DNA of 64,000 nucleotides from Streptomyces sp. NBC_00510 (GCA_036013505.1 CP107851.1:3224001-3288000), one strand, 5' to 3'. Numbered from the stretch's first letter, positions 34,496-44,013 are shown. The notes: a model not told the origin generated them from the letters alone. Made by a program: numbers and translations.

Positions 34496-35671
34496 ATGGC
34501 ACCGATAAGCCGGTTGGCCGTGGCCGCCGTCGCCGCGGCGCTGCTGGCCGTGACCGCGACCGCCTGCGGCCCGTCGGACGACAACGCCGACGCCAAGCCG
34601 AGCCCGACACCCACCGCGACGGCCGGTGACGGCGGCCTCCAACTGCCGACGGCCCTCCCGACCAGCCTCGACGACCTGGACCAGTGGGCCGACGCGCTGA
34701 AGAACGGCGGCTGGAAGGACTGGGACAAGGACAAGTGGCTGCGCGACGCGGCCGACTTCATCAACCCCATCATCAAGGACCTCTGGGACGCCGACCGGCT
34801 CCGCAACGCCGACGGGACCCCGGACGACGAGCAACGGCCCGACCTGGGGCGGGTGGACGACGGCACCACCGACCGTGAGCCCGCCGCGATCCGGGCGCAG
34901 CGCCTTTCGACCCCGTACCACGAGGCCTCCCCGGCGACGGGCAAGCTGCTCTTCGACATGCCCGACGGCCAGGCGGTCTGCTCGGCGACCGTGGTCGGCG
35001 ACCCGGCCAACCCGGGCCGCAGCAACCTGGTGTGGACGGCGGGGCACTGCGTGCACGCGGGCGCCCAGGGCGGCTGGTACCGCAACATCGTCTTCGTGCC
35101 GTCCTTCAACGACACGGGCCTGAGCGGCGCCGCGCTGCGGAGCGCCACCAAGCAGCAGCTCGCCCCGTACGGCACGTGGTGGGCGACGAAGGCGGGGACC
35201 TCCCAGCAGTGGATCGACGGGGGCGGGGAGTCCTCGCAGACGAGTTCCGCCTACCCCTACGACTTCGCGGTGCTGAAGGTGACCAACCCGGACTCCGACA
35301 CGTCGCTGGAGGAGACGGTCGGGGCGTCGGTGCCGGTCTGGTTCGACGCGCCCACCTCGGCCGGCATCGACTCCATGGACATCCGCGGCTACCCCGCCGC
35401 GGCCCCCTTCGACGGCTTCGGCTACCAGCAGTACCACTGCTCGGGCGACCCGGTCCGCCTCGCGCTGGACCCGGGGGCGCCGACCATGCACTGGCTCGGC
35501 TGCACCATGACGGCGGGCTCCTCCGGCGGCGGCTGGTTCGCCCGGGGGCCCGGTGGGAAGCCGGCCCTGGTCAGCAACACCTCCATCGGCCCGCAGGACA
35601 GTCCCCGCTGGCTGGCAGGACCGCACCTGGGCTCCGAGGCCGAGGAGGTCTTCGACGCGATCCGCGGCTGA
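34496..35671 (+). CDS. Secreted trypsin-like serine protease (lipoprotein-like signal)
   Basis: A 391-residue exported protease. The signal peptide ends in VTATAC (Cys24), compatible with a lipoprotein. A Pro/Thr/Asp linker and a Trp-rich prodomain-like segment (about 55-110) follow. The chymotrypsin-fold catalytic region shows WTAGHCVH (His184), YPYDFAVLK (Asp256) and TAGSSGGGW (Ser343), so the triad is complete. It should act at the cell surface or outside. The start at 34496 has GGGGGA 9 nt upstream, better than ATG at 34469. It diverges from the siderophore-like operon. Confidence 0.85.
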   Translation: MAPISRLAVAAVAAALLAVTATACGPSDDNADAKPSPTPTATAGDGGLQLPTALPTSLDDLDQWADALKNGGWKDWDKDKWLRDAADFINPIIKDLWDADRLRNADGTPDDEQRPDLGRVDDGTTDREPAAIRAQRLSTPYHEASPATGKLLFDMPDGQAVCSATVVGDPANPGRSNLVWTAGHCVHAGAQGGWYRNIVFVPSFNDTGLSGAALRSATKQQLAPYGTWWATKAGTSQQWIDGGGESSQTSSAYPYDFAVLKVTNPDSDTSLEETVGASVPVWFDAPTSAGIDSMDIRGYPAAAPFDGFGYQQYHCSGDPVRLALDPGAPTMHWLGCTMTAGSSGGGWFARGPGGKPALVSNTSIGPQDSPRWLAGPHLGSEAEEVFDAIRG

Positions 35672-35685
35672 CACCGCCGTCGGAC

Positions 35686-35727
35686 ACGAGGAGGGCCCGC
35701 CCCCGGCCGGGGGCGGGCCCTCCTCGT
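35686..35727. terminator. Bidirectional terminator between the protease gene and hflX
   Basis: A 19-bp perfect stem (35686-35704 with 35709-35727) and the 4-nt loop GGCC lie 14-15 nt from both convergent stop codons. Confidence 0.85.
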
Positions 35728-35740
35728 ACGTGCGTACCGC

Positions 35741-37240
35741 CTAGCGGCGCGCGACCAGCGCGAACGGTTCGAGCTCCGCCGCGAGCTCGTCGTGCACCCG
35801 CGCCTTGAGCAGGGTGCCCTCGCCGGTGTGCTCCTCGGAGAGCACCTCGCCGTCCGCGTGGACGCGGGCGACGAGCGCACCGCGCGTGTACGGCACCAGG
35901 GCCTCGATCTCGACGGCGGGCCTCGGCAGCTCGTCGTCGATCATGGTGAGCAGCTCCGCGATGCCCCGCCCGGTGCGGGCGGAGACGGCGATGGCGTGCT
36001 TCTCGCGGCGCAGCAGGGACTGCAGCAGCACCGGGTCGGCGGCGTCCGCCTTGTTGATCACCACGATCTCCGGCACGTCCAGCGCGCCGACGTCGCGGAA
36101 GACCTCGCGCACGGCGGCGAGCTGCTCGTCCGGATTGGGGTGCGAGCCGTCCACCACGTGCAGGATGAGGTCGGCCTCGGCGACCTCCTCCATGGTGGAG
36201 CGGAACGCCTCGACCAGGTGGTGCGGCAGGTGCCGCACAAAACCGACGGTGTCGGCCAGGGTGTAGAGCCGGCCGCTCGGGGTCTCCGCCCGGCGCACGG
36301 TCGGGTCCAGGGTGGCGAACAGCGCGTTCTCCACCAGGACGCCGGCGCCGGTGAGCCGGTTGAGCAGCGAGGACTTGCCGGCGTTGGTGTAGCCGGCGAT
36401 CGCCACCGAGGGCACCTTGTGGCGCTTGCGCTCCTGGCGCTTCAGGTCGCGGCTGGTCTTCATCTCCGCGATCTCCCGGCGCATCTTGGCCATCTTCTCG
36501 CGGATGCGCCGCCGGTCGGTCTCGATCTTGGTCTCACCGGGACCACGGGTCGCCATGCCGCCGCCCGAGGAGCCGGCGCCACCGCCACCCATCTGCCGGG
36601 ACAGCGACTGACCCCAGCCTCGCAGCCGCGGCAGCATGTACTGCATCTGCGCGAGCGAGACCTGGGCCTTGCCCTCACGGCTCTTGGCGTGCTGGGCGAA
36701 GATGTCGAGGATCAGCGCGGTGCGGTCGACGACCTTGACCTTGACGACGTCCTCGAGGTGGATGAGCTGGCCGGGGCTGAGCTCACCGTCGCAGACCACG
36801 GTGTCCGCACCGCTCTCCATGACGATGTCGCGCAGCTCCTGGGCCTTGCCGGAACCGATGTAGGTGGCCGGGTCCGGCTTGTCACGGCGCTGGATGACAC
36901 CGTCCAGGACGAGGGCGCCGGCGGTCTCGGCGAGGGCGGCGAGCTCCGCGAGGGAGTTCTCGGCGTCCTGGACCGTGCCGTCCGTCCACACCCCGACGAG
37001 CACGACCCGCTCCAGGCGGAGCTGGCGGTACTCGACCTCGGTGATGTCCTCGAGCTCGGTGGAGAGGCCCGCGACGCGGCGCAGCGACGCTCGCTCGGAG
37101 CGGTCGAACTGGTCGCCGTCACGCTCTCCGTCGATCTCGTGACTCCAGGCGACGTCCTCTTCCATCAGGGCGTCGGCCCGAAGGCTCTCGGGGAGGCGCT
37201 GGCGGCTGCGGGCAGAAGAAGAGGAGGAAGAGGAGGTCAT
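35741..37240 (-). CDS. hflX: GTPase HflX
   Basis: A 499-residue ribosome-associated GTPase, thought to split stalled ribosomes under stress. The N-terminal HflX domain (about 65-250) has a Gly-rich linker (MGGGGAGSSGGG). It is followed by the coiled-coil RIREKMAKMRREIAEMK and the G domain (GYTNAGKSSLLNRLTG, DTVGFVRHLP, NKAD, SARTGRG). A Ser-rich start (MTSSSSSSS) is typical in Streptomyces. ATG at 37240 has AAAGGA 6 nt upstream; the frame extends to 37369 without a good start. It sits alone between the M1 peptidase gene and the protease. Confidence 0.95.
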   Translation of the reverse strand: MTSSSSSSSARSRQRLPESLRADALMEEDVAWSHEIDGERDGDQFDRSERASLRRVAGLSTELEDITEVEYRQLRLERVVLVGVWTDGTVQDAENSLAELAALAETAGALVLDGVIQRRDKPDPATYIGSGKAQELRDIVMESGADTVVCDGELSPGQLIHLEDVVKVKVVDRTALILDIFAQHAKSREGKAQVSLAQMQYMLPRLRGWGQSLSRQMGGGGAGSSGGGMATRGPGETKIETDRRRIREKMAKMRREIAEMKTSRDLKRQERKRHKVPSVAIAGYTNAGKSSLLNRLTGAGVLVENALFATLDPTVRRAETPSGRLYTLADTVGFVRHLPHHLVEAFRSTMEEVAEADLILHVVDGSHPNPDEQLAAVREVFRDVGALDVPEIVVINKADAADPVLLQSLLRREKHAIAVSARTGRGIAELLTMIDDELPRPAVEIEALVPYTRGALVARVHADGEVLSEEHTGEGTLLKARVHDELAAELEPFALVARR

Positions 37241-37385
37241 TGGATCCTTTGCTCGGAAGATCGACGGGAACGGGGGGCTCTCGCCCCTCGTACGGAGAGA
37301 ACGCCGCACGGACCCGGAGGATTCCCCCGGCCCGGGCACGCCGCCGTCGCCGTACCTAGATGGTCGCACGGTCGTCGCCGCCGGG

Positions 37386-38870
37386 TCACGCGACTTTCCC
37401 CGCCTCGCGCCGGTGCGCGGGACCGTGCACCGGTTTGGCGGGCACGGAGCGCTTCCAGTCGGGGTGGCCGGGCATCGGGGGCGTGGTCGGACCGTAGAGC
37501 CAGGCGCCCAGGAAGCCGCCCAGGTCGCGGCCGGCGACCTCGGAGGCGAGGGCGATGAAGTCCCGGGTGGAGGCGACCCCGTCGCGGTGGCGGGCGACCC
37601 AGGCCCGCTCCAGCCGCTGGAAGGCGTCGGTGCCCATCTCCTGGCGCAGCGCGTACAGCACGAGCGCTCCGCCGAAGTAGACGTTGCCGCGGAAGATGCC
37701 GAGCTTGCCGTCGGCGCCGGGCGGCTTGGGGGCGGCGGCCGGGCCGCCGTCGCGGCGCAGACGCGCGTCGGCGCCGTAGGCGGCCTTGGCGAGCTGCTCC
37801 AGCGTGAGCTCGTGGTAGTGCTCGGCGGCGTAACGCCACTGGTACCAGGTGGCGTGCCCCTCGTTGAGCCACAGGTCGGACCAGGTCGCGGGCGAGACGC
37901 TGTCGCCGAACCACTGGTGGGCCAGTTCGTGCACCATCACCGGCGCCGCGTCGGCCTCCCGGGACAGCAGCACCCGCCGCTCGAAGAGCGAGAGGGTCTG
38001 GGTCTCCAGCTCGAAGCCGGTGACGGTGTCGGCGCTGAGGATGCCGTACGTCTCGAAGGGGTACGGGCCGACCTGCTGTTCCATCCACGCGATCTGCCCG
38101 GCGGTCATCGCCAGGCGCTTCTCCAGTTTGGCCCGGTCGGGGTCGGCGGAGCCGACGACGTCGCGCAACGGGAGGCCGCCGGGGCCGGTCCGGCGCAGCA
38201 CCGCGGAGCGGCCGATGGAGACCTGGGCGAGCTCGGTGGCCATCACGTGGACGGTGCGGTAGTTCCAGGTCGTCACGGGGCCCTTGCGGACGGCCGTCTC
38301 GGGCAGGCCGTTGGCGACGACGGTGAGGTCGTTCGGCGCGGTGACGTGGAAGGCGAAGCGGGCCTTGTCCGAGGGGTGGTCGTTGCAGGGGAAGACGGTG
38401 TGGGCGGCGGCTGCCTGGTTGGCCATGGCCAGGCCGTCCTTGGTGCGGATCCAGCCGGTGTCCCCCTTGACCGCGGGGTCGCTGGTGTGGACGACGGTCA
38501 CCCGCAGGCGGTCGCCGCGCGGTACCGGGACGGCGGGGGTGACGACCAGTTCCTCGCGCCAGGTGCTGAACGCCGCCCGGCGGCCGTTGACCTCGACGGA
38601 ACGGACGTCGCCGCGGAAGTCGAGGTGGAAGCGGTCGAGGGTGTCCGTGGCGAGCGCGTCGACCCGGGTCACCGTGTCCAGGGGCCGGTCGTTGCCGCGG
38701 TAGGTGAACGAGATGTCGTAGTCGTAGACGTCGTACCCGGGGTTGCCGAGTTCGGGGTAGAGCCGGTCACCGAGCCCCGCGGGCGTCGCGTCGCCGGGCA
38801 GTCCGGCCGCGGTGAGCGCCACCACGGCCGCCGCGGTGACGGTGGCACGGCGCGCAAAGGATCCGATCAT
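37386..38870 (-). CDS. Exported M1-family metallopeptidase
   Basis: A 494-residue protein with an N-terminal signal peptide (basic start, VTAAAVVALTAAGLPG). The beta-rich M1 N-domain leads to a gluzincin catalytic domain: HELAHQWFGD (His314, Glu315, His318) and NEGHATW (third ligand Glu337). The exopeptidase GxMEN motif is replaced by VTGFELETQ, as in related bacterial M1 enzymes. It should trim peptides outside the membrane, using zinc. It lacks the long C-terminal helical domain of PepN, which makes it short. The start is ATG at 38870. Confidence 0.88.
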   Translation of the reverse strand: MIGSFARRATVTAAAVVALTAAGLPGDATPAGLGDRLYPELGNPGYDVYDYDISFTYRGNDRPLDTVTRVDALATDTLDRFHLDFRGDVRSVEVNGRRAAFSTWREELVVTPAVPVPRGDRLRVTVVHTSDPAVKGDTGWIRTKDGLAMANQAAAAHTVFPCNDHPSDKARFAFHVTAPNDLTVVANGLPETAVRKGPVTTWNYRTVHVMATELAQVSIGRSAVLRRTGPGGLPLRDVVGSADPDRAKLEKRLAMTAGQIAWMEQQVGPYPFETYGILSADTVTGFELETQTLSLFERRVLLSREADAAPVMVHELAHQWFGDSVSPATWSDLWLNEGHATWYQWRYAAEHYHELTLEQLAKAAYGADARLRRDGGPAAAPKPPGADGKLGIFRGNVYFGGALVLYALRQEMGTDAFQRLERAWVARHRDGVASTRDFIALASEVAGRDLGGFLGAWLYGPTTPPMPGHPDWKRSVPAKPVHGPAHRREAGKVA

Positions 38871-38942
38871 GGGATACCGGTATCAGCGCACCGTGCCCGC
38901 CCGACGGCGGCACGTCAGCACCCCACCCGATCGGGTACTCCT

Positions 38943-41069
38943 CTACGGCTGCGCGGCGGCCACGGCCTCCTGGGCGCGGTACACGTCGTACACACCGGGG
39001 ACGGCGCGCATGGCGCGCATGAGGGCGGGCAGCGCTTCCGGGTCGGGCAGTTCGACGGTGTAGGTGTGGCGTACGCGGTGCTCCTGCGGCGGCTCCACGG
39101 CGGCGTAGACGATGGCGACGCCCTGGGTGGCGATCACCTCGGTGAGGTCGGCGAGCAGCCGGGGCCTGCCGAGCGCCTCGGCGTAGAGGGTGGCCCGGTG
39201 ACCGGTGACGGGGGCGTCGGAGCGCCAGTGGACGGCGACCCTGGCGCGGCCCGAGGCGGCCATGCGCGCGGCGACGGGACACTCGCTGCGGTGCACGGCG
39301 ACGGTGCCGCCGCGGATGGGGAAGCCGGTGATCCCGTCGGGCGGCACGGGCGTGCAGCAGCGGGCCATGCGGACGGCGGTCCCGGGCGGGTCGGTGTCCG
39401 CGAGCGGTTCGGCGGCCCTGCGGGCGGCCGTTGCGGCGGCGCGGACGGCGGGGGCGGCCGGCTCCTCCTCGGCGGTGGCCGCCGGGTGGGCCTCCAGCCA
39501 GCGGGCGATGGCGATCCGGGCGGCCGGGGTGCGGGCGTGCTCCAGCCACTCGGGCGAGGGCCCGTACCCGTCCCCGTCGGTGGCCTCGGTCATCAGGAGC
39601 TGGACGGTGTCGCCGTCCCGCAGGACCGTGCCGAGCGGCGCGAGCCGCCCGTTGACCCGCACCCCGACGCAGGAGTGGGCGCCCTCACCGTGCAGCGCGT
39701 ACGCGGCGTCGGTACAGGTGGCGCCGTCGGGCAGGCCCACGGTGCCGCCGTCGGCGGAGAAGACGGTGATCTCGCGGTCCTGGGCGAGCTCGTCGCGCAG
39801 GGTGCTCCAGAAGAAGTCCGGGTCGGGAGCCTCGCGCTGCCACTCCAGCAACCGGGCCAGCCAGCCGGGGCGCGTGGGGTCGACGCGCTCGCCCTCGTCG
39901 GAGTCCGCCGCCTCGGCGGTGGCGTACGGGTTGCCGAGCGCGATGACCCCGGCCTCGGCGGCGTGGTGCATCTGCCGTGTGCGGATGAGGACTTCGGCGA
40001 TGCGGCCCTCACCGTCGCGGATGGCGGTGTGCAGCGACTGGTACAGGTTGAACTTGGGCGCGGCGATGAAGTCCTTGAACTCCGCGATGACGGGGGTGAA
40101 GCAGGTGTGCAGTTCACCGAGGACGGCGTAGCAGTCGGCGTCCTCGGCGACCTGGATCAGCACCCGCCCGAAGTCGCTGCCGCCGGGCTGCGCACCGCCG
40201 CGCTTGAGCCGGACCCGGTGCACGGACACCACGTGCCGGGGCCGTACCTCGACCTCGGAGCTGATGCCGGCCTCGCGGAGCACCTTGCGGACGTCCTCGG
40301 CGACGGCGCCCAGCGGATCGGGCAGGGCGGCGTGCTCCAGGATGAGTTCGGTGGTGCGGAGGTAGTCCTCGGGGTGGAGGATGGCGAAGACCAGGTCCTC
40401 CAGTTCGGTCTTCAGCGCCTGGACGCCGAGGCGTTCGGCGAGCGGGATCAGCACGTCCCGGGTGACCTTGGCGATGCGGGCCTGCTTCTCGGGGCGCATG
40501 ACGCCGAGGGTGCGCATGTTGTGCAGCCGGTCGGCGAGCTTGATGGACATGACGCGGACGTCGTTGCCGGTGGCGACGAGCATCTTGCGGAAGGTCTCGG
40601 GCTCGGCGGCGGCGCCGTAGTCCACCTTCTCCAGCTTGGTGACGCCGTCGACGAGGAAACGGACCTCCTCGCCGAACTCCTCCCGCACCTGATCGAGCGT
40701 CACATCGGTGTCCTCGACGGTGTCGTGGAGCAGCGACGCGGTCAACGTCGTCGTCTCCGCGCCGAGTTCGGCGAGGATCAGGGTCACGGCGAGCGGGTGC
40801 GTGATGTACGGCTCCCCGCTCTTGCGCATCTGGCCGCGGTGCGAGGACTCGGCGAGCACGTACGCCGTGTGCAGGATGGCGAGGTCCGCGCCGGGATGTC
40901 GGGCACGGTGCACCTTGGCGATGTGCTCGATGGACTCCGGCAGCCGGCCGGCGCGTCCGCCGGGGCCCAGCAGGGCCGCGCGTCCCAGCCGGCGCAGGTC
41001 CGCGGCCCGGGGGATGCGCCTGCGTCCTGCGGCGCCCGGGGCGGTCTCCACTGCGTTGTCCGGTCTCAT
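38943..41069 (-). CDS. rshA: RelA/SpoT-homologue, (p)ppGpp hydrolase/synthetase
   Basis: A 708-residue RSH protein. Domains in order: HD hydrolase (about 45-200; HRGQMRKSGEPYITHPLAV and LLHDTVEDT), synthetase (about 240-380), TGS (about 425-490) and a C-terminal ACT (about 630-700). The hydrolase motifs look intact. In the synthetase, DFIAAPKFNLYQSLHT is recognisable, but the region equal to the usual PKHxYSIYRKM reads PRHVVSVHRVRLKRGG. By position this is the second Streptomyces RSH (RshA) rather than RelA. The ATG has GGAGGT upstream. dapF lies upstream on the same strand, with a 152-nt gap. Confidence 0.88.
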   Translation of the reverse strand: MRPDNAVETAPGAAGRRRIPRAADLRRLGRAALLGPGGRAGRLPESIEHIAKVHRARHPGADLAILHTAYVLAESSHRGQMRKSGEPYITHPLAVTLILAELGAETTTLTASLLHDTVEDTDVTLDQVREEFGEEVRFLVDGVTKLEKVDYGAAAEPETFRKMLVATGNDVRVMSIKLADRLHNMRTLGVMRPEKQARIAKVTRDVLIPLAERLGVQALKTELEDLVFAILHPEDYLRTTELILEHAALPDPLGAVAEDVRKVLREAGISSEVEVRPRHVVSVHRVRLKRGGAQPGGSDFGRVLIQVAEDADCYAVLGELHTCFTPVIAEFKDFIAAPKFNLYQSLHTAIRDGEGRIAEVLIRTRQMHHAAEAGVIALGNPYATAEAADSDEGERVDPTRPGWLARLLEWQREAPDPDFFWSTLRDELAQDREITVFSADGGTVGLPDGATCTDAAYALHGEGAHSCVGVRVNGRLAPLGTVLRDGDTVQLLMTEATDGDGYGPSPEWLEHARTPAARIAIARWLEAHPAATAEEEPAAPAVRAAATAARRAAEPLADTDPPGTAVRMARCCTPVPPDGITGFPIRGGTVAVHRSECPVAARMAASGRARVAVHWRSDAPVTGHRATLYAEALGRPRLLADLTEVIATQGVAIVYAAVEPPQEHRVRHTYTVELPDPEALPALMRAMRAVPGVYDVYRAQEAVAAAQP

Positions 41070-41221
41070 GCGGCACCTCCGGCAGCGTCACCCACCGGCG
41101 GGATGGCTTCCGTGCCGGTGCTTGATGCTACCGAGCCCATCACGTGCCGCTGCCACGCTCTCGCCCAGCGTGATCGGCATCACCCGTTCGAGCGAATACC
41201 GGGCCCTCGGAGCGGGTATCC

Positions 41222-42100
41222 TCAGCCGCCGTCGCCGAGCCAGGCCGGATCGATGACGCCTTCGGCGACGATCACGGCGGGACCGGTCATCTCGACGGTG
41301 CCGTCGGGACGTTCGGTGATCACCAGGGTGCCGCCCGGCAGGTCGACGCGGTACGTCTCGGGACGGCCGGTGACGGCCGGGTCGCGGCCGTCGCGCCGGG
41401 CCGCGGCGACCATGACGGCGCAGGCCCCGGTGCCGCAGGAACGGGTCTCGCCGGAGCCGCGCTCGTGGACCCGCATGGCGACGTGGCGCTCACCCCGGTC
41501 GACGACGAACTCCACGTTCACACCGTCCGGGTAGGCCGCGGCAGGCGCGTGGGCCGGGGGGTCCAGCAGCTTGCCGGCGTCGGCGAGGTCGTCGACGAAG
41601 GCGACGGCGTGCGGGTTGCCCATGTTCACGTTGCGGGCGGGCCAGCTGCGCTCGCCGACGGTCACCTCGACCTCGCCGGCGGGAAGCGCGGCGCGGCCCA
41701 TGTCGACGGTGATGTCGCCGTCCTTGTCGATGTGCACCCGGCGCACGCCGGCGCGGGTCGCCACGGCGACGTCCCCGGCACCGGTGAGACCGGCGCGCCG
41801 GAGGTAGTGCGCGAAGACCCGTACGCCGTTGCCGCACATCTCCGCGATGCTGCCGTCGCTGTTGCGGTAGTCCATGAACCACTCGGCCTCCGCGGCCATG
41901 GCAGCGGCCTCCGGGTGCTTCGCCGACCGCACGACCCGCAGCACCCCGTCGCCGCCGATCCCGGCGCGGCGGTCGCACAGGCGCGCGACGGTCCCCGCGG
42001 TCAGGTCGAGGGCCCCGTCGGGGTCGGGGATGATCACGAAGTCGTTCTCCGTGCCGTGCCCCTTGAGGAAGGGCAGGCCCTGCGGTGCTGCGCTGGTCAT
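41222..42100 (-). CDS. dapF: Diaminopimelate epimerase
   Basis: A 292-residue PLP-independent epimerase converting LL- to meso-diaminopimelate, for lysine. Streptomyces peptidoglycan uses the LL-form, so the meso-form is wanted mainly for lysine. Both catalytic cysteines are present: MCGNGVRVF and RSCGTGACAVM. The N-terminal FLKGHGTENDFVI is typical. The ATG at 42100 overlaps nothing; the upstream small membrane-protein gene ends 16 nt before it, so the two are in an operon with miaA. Confidence 0.96.
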   Translation of the reverse strand: MTSAAPQGLPFLKGHGTENDFVIIPDPDGALDLTAGTVARLCDRRAGIGGDGVLRVVRSAKHPEAAAMAAEAEWFMDYRNSDGSIAEMCGNGVRVFAHYLRRAGLTGAGDVAVATRAGVRRVHIDKDGDITVDMGRAALPAGEVEVTVGERSWPARNVNMGNPHAVAFVDDLADAGKLLDPPAHAPAAAYPDGVNVEFVVDRGERHVAMRVHERGSGETRSCGTGACAVMVAAARRDGRDPAVTGRPETYRVDLPGGTLVITERPDGTVEMTGPAVIVAEGVIDPAWLGDGG

Positions 42101-42116
42101 GCGCCGAGTCTACGGG

Positions 42117-42593
42117 TCAGCGCAGACGGGCGACCCGCCAGAAGGCGAGCAGCGTGAGCACCACCGTGATCGCCGCGTACAGCGCCACGAAGCGCCAGTC
42201 CGGGCGGCGGCCGGAGCCGCGGGCCGGCAGTCCCGGCCAGGTGTAGCCGACCCGGCGGGCGGCCATGATCCCCCAGCCCGCGGAGCAGCAGCCCAGCAGG
42301 AGGCCGAGCATCGCGACGACGGCACCGCCGTCGCCGGTCTCGAAGGCCAGCGGGAAGGCGAACATGAGCGAGCCGAGCACGCCGAGGGCGACGATCGGGG
42401 CGAGCTGCCACGCGCGCAGGCGCCGCTCGGGACGCAGCTCGCGGAAGGACTGTTCCTCCTCCGCGAGGGTCTGCCCGTCCAGCGGGTCCTCCAGGGGGCC
42501 GTCCACCACGAGCCGGTCGCGCGGCTCGAGCTCCCCGCCAGAGGTGTGCTCGGTGTGTTCCGGCTGCGGTCCGTTGCGAGGGCCGGCTTCCAT
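42117..42593 (-). CDS. Small membrane protein of unknown function
   Basis: A 158-residue protein with an acidic N-terminal region (about 1-60), then three or four hydrophobic segments: WQLAPIVALGVLGSLMFAF, VVAMLGLLLGCCSAGWGIM and FVALYAAITVVLTLLAF. No family is recognised. It lies between miaA (99-nt gap) and dapF (16-nt gap) on the same strand, so it is probably co-transcribed. I chose ATG at 42593, with GGGAGG about 10 nt upstream; the frame extends to 42650. Confidence 0.7.
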   Translation of the reverse strand: MEAGPRNGPQPEHTEHTSGGELEPRDRLVVDGPLEDPLDGQTLAEEEQSFRELRPERRLRAWQLAPIVALGVLGSLMFAFPLAFETGDGGAVVAMLGLLLGCCSAGWGIMAARRVGYTWPGLPARGSGRRPDWRFVALYAAITVVLTLLAFWRVARLR

Positions 42594-42692
42594 CGCCACG
42601 CGCCCTCCCAAGAAGTCCGACACCGTAGCTCCGATGCTCGATGATGGCACGCTCGAAGAGGCGTCAAGTGCCGCTGGGGCGTCCCGATGCCA

Positions 42693-43640
42693 TCACGTGA
42701 TCAGGCTGTGACCGCCCGACCGGGCGGGGCCGAGCAGGGCGAGCGCCTGGCCGACCAGTTCCTGTCCACGGCCCGCCAGCCAGTGCACCCGGCCGTCCCG
42801 GCGGAACCACGAGTCCTGCCGGCGCGCGAAGCGTTTGGTGGCGCGGACGGTCTCGGCGCGCGCCTCCGCGTCCGTGCACTCCCCGGCCAGCGCGGCCAGC
42901 ACCTGCTGGTAGCCGAGCGCCCGGGAGGCCGTGCGCCCCTCGCGCAGGCCGGCCGTCTCCAGGGCGGCGACCTCACCGACCAGTCCGGCCTCCCACATGC
43001 GGTCGACCCGCAGCGTGATGCGTTCGTCGAGCTCCGGGCGGGGGACGTCGACGCCGATCTGGACGGTGTCGTACACGGAGTCGTGCCCGGGCAGGTTGGC
43101 GGTGAAGGGGCGGCCGGTGATCTCCACGACCTCCAGCGCGCGGACGATCCGCCGGCCGTTGCTGGGCAGGATCGCGCGGGCCGCCTCCGGGTCCACGGCG
43201 GCCAGGCGGGCGTGCAGCGGGCCGGAGCCGAGCGTGTCGAGCTCGGCCTCCAGCCGGGCGCGCACCTGCGGGTCGGTACCGGGGAACTCCAGGGCGTCGA
43301 TGGCGGCGCGCACGTAGAGCCCCGATCCGCCGACGAGCACGGGGGTGCGACCGGCGGCCAGCAGCCGGTCGATCTCGGCGCGGGCGAGGCGCTGGTACTC
43401 GGCGACGCTGGCGGCCTGGGTGACGTCCCATATGTCGAGCAGGTGGTGCGGCACACCCTGCCGCTCGTCCTCGGTGAGCTTGGCGGTGCCGATGTCCATG
43501 CCGCGGTAGAGCTGCATGGAATCCGCGTTGACCACCTCGCCGTCGAGGGCCTGGGCCAGGGCGACTCCGAGGTCGGACTTGCCGGCCGCGGTGGGGCCGA
43601 CGACGGCGATCACGTGGGGGACGTCGATTCTCACGTGCAC
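42693..43640 (-). CDS. miaA: tRNA dimethylallyltransferase
   Basis: A 315-residue enzyme adding the dimethylallyl group to A37 of tRNAs reading U-starting codons. MiaB, encoded 1.5 kb away, then methylthiolates it. The P-loop is GPTAAGKS (about 15-22), with NADSMQLYRGMDIGTAK, the catalytic SNGRRIVRALEV, and ALGYQQVLA further on. The start is either GTG at 43640 or GTG at 43634; neither has a clear ribosome site. It heads the operon with a small membrane protein and dapF. Confidence 0.96.
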   Translation of the reverse strand: MHVRIDVPHVIAVVGPTAAGKSDLGVALAQALDGEVVNADSMQLYRGMDIGTAKLTEDERQGVPHHLLDIWDVTQAASVAEYQRLARAEIDRLLAAGRTPVLVGGSGLYVRAAIDALEFPGTDPQVRARLEAELDTLGSGPLHARLAAVDPEAARAILPSNGRRIVRALEVVEITGRPFTANLPGHDSVYDTVQIGVDVPRPELDERITLRVDRMWEAGLVGEVAALETAGLREGRTASRALGYQQVLAALAGECTDAEARAETVRATKRFARRQDSWFRRDGRVHWLAGRGQELVGQALALLGPARSGGHSLIT

Positions 43641-43742
43641 AGTTTCGCAAATTCCGGCGGCGCGGATTTACCTGTGGACGGGTAAGATCTTTACGGGAAA
43701 AGGGTCATTTCCGGCAAAGGCATCCACGGGAGACGGTGACGC

Positions 43743-43982
43743 ATGAGCTTCAAGGACACGCTGAAGGCCAAGGCCGAGCACGCCAAGGCCAGGGCCGGCG
43801 CCAAGGCCGGCGACTTCATGGAGCACCACGGCGAGTCGATCGGCTCCCGCCTGGACAAGGTCGCGCGCACGGTCGACGAGAAGACCAAGCACAAGTACAG
43901 CGGGAAGATCCACAAGGGCGTCGACAAGACGAAGGACGCCATGGAGCACCTCAAGGAGGGCGGCTCCAAGGGCACGCCCTGA
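43743..43982 (+). CDS. MT0933/Rv0909-like antitoxin-family small protein
   Basis: A 79-residue Lys/Ala/Asp-rich helical protein (MSFKDTLKAKAEHAKARAGA and VDEKTKHKYSGKIHKGVDK). It matches the actinobacterial family named after the Mycobacterium antitoxin Rv0909. The partner toxin (Rv0910-like, START fold) is not next to it, so it is an orphan here and an antitoxin role is doubtful. The ATG has GGGAGACGG upstream. A TTACC/GGTAA inverted repeat at about 43669-43686 precedes it and may be a control site. Confidence 0.7.
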   Translation: MSFKDTLKAKAEHAKARAGAKAGDFMEHHGESIGSRLDKVARTVDEKTKHKYSGKIHKGVDKTKDAMEHLKEGGSKGTP

Positions 43983-44013
43983 GGACGGTCCCGGACCCCG
44001 AGAACCGGCCGGT

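Noticed and set aside
37413-41534. 1373-residue plus-strand open frame
   Set aside because: It spans the M1 peptidase and rshA on the other strand, has only low-complexity Gly/Val/Arg sequence, and has no ribosome site.
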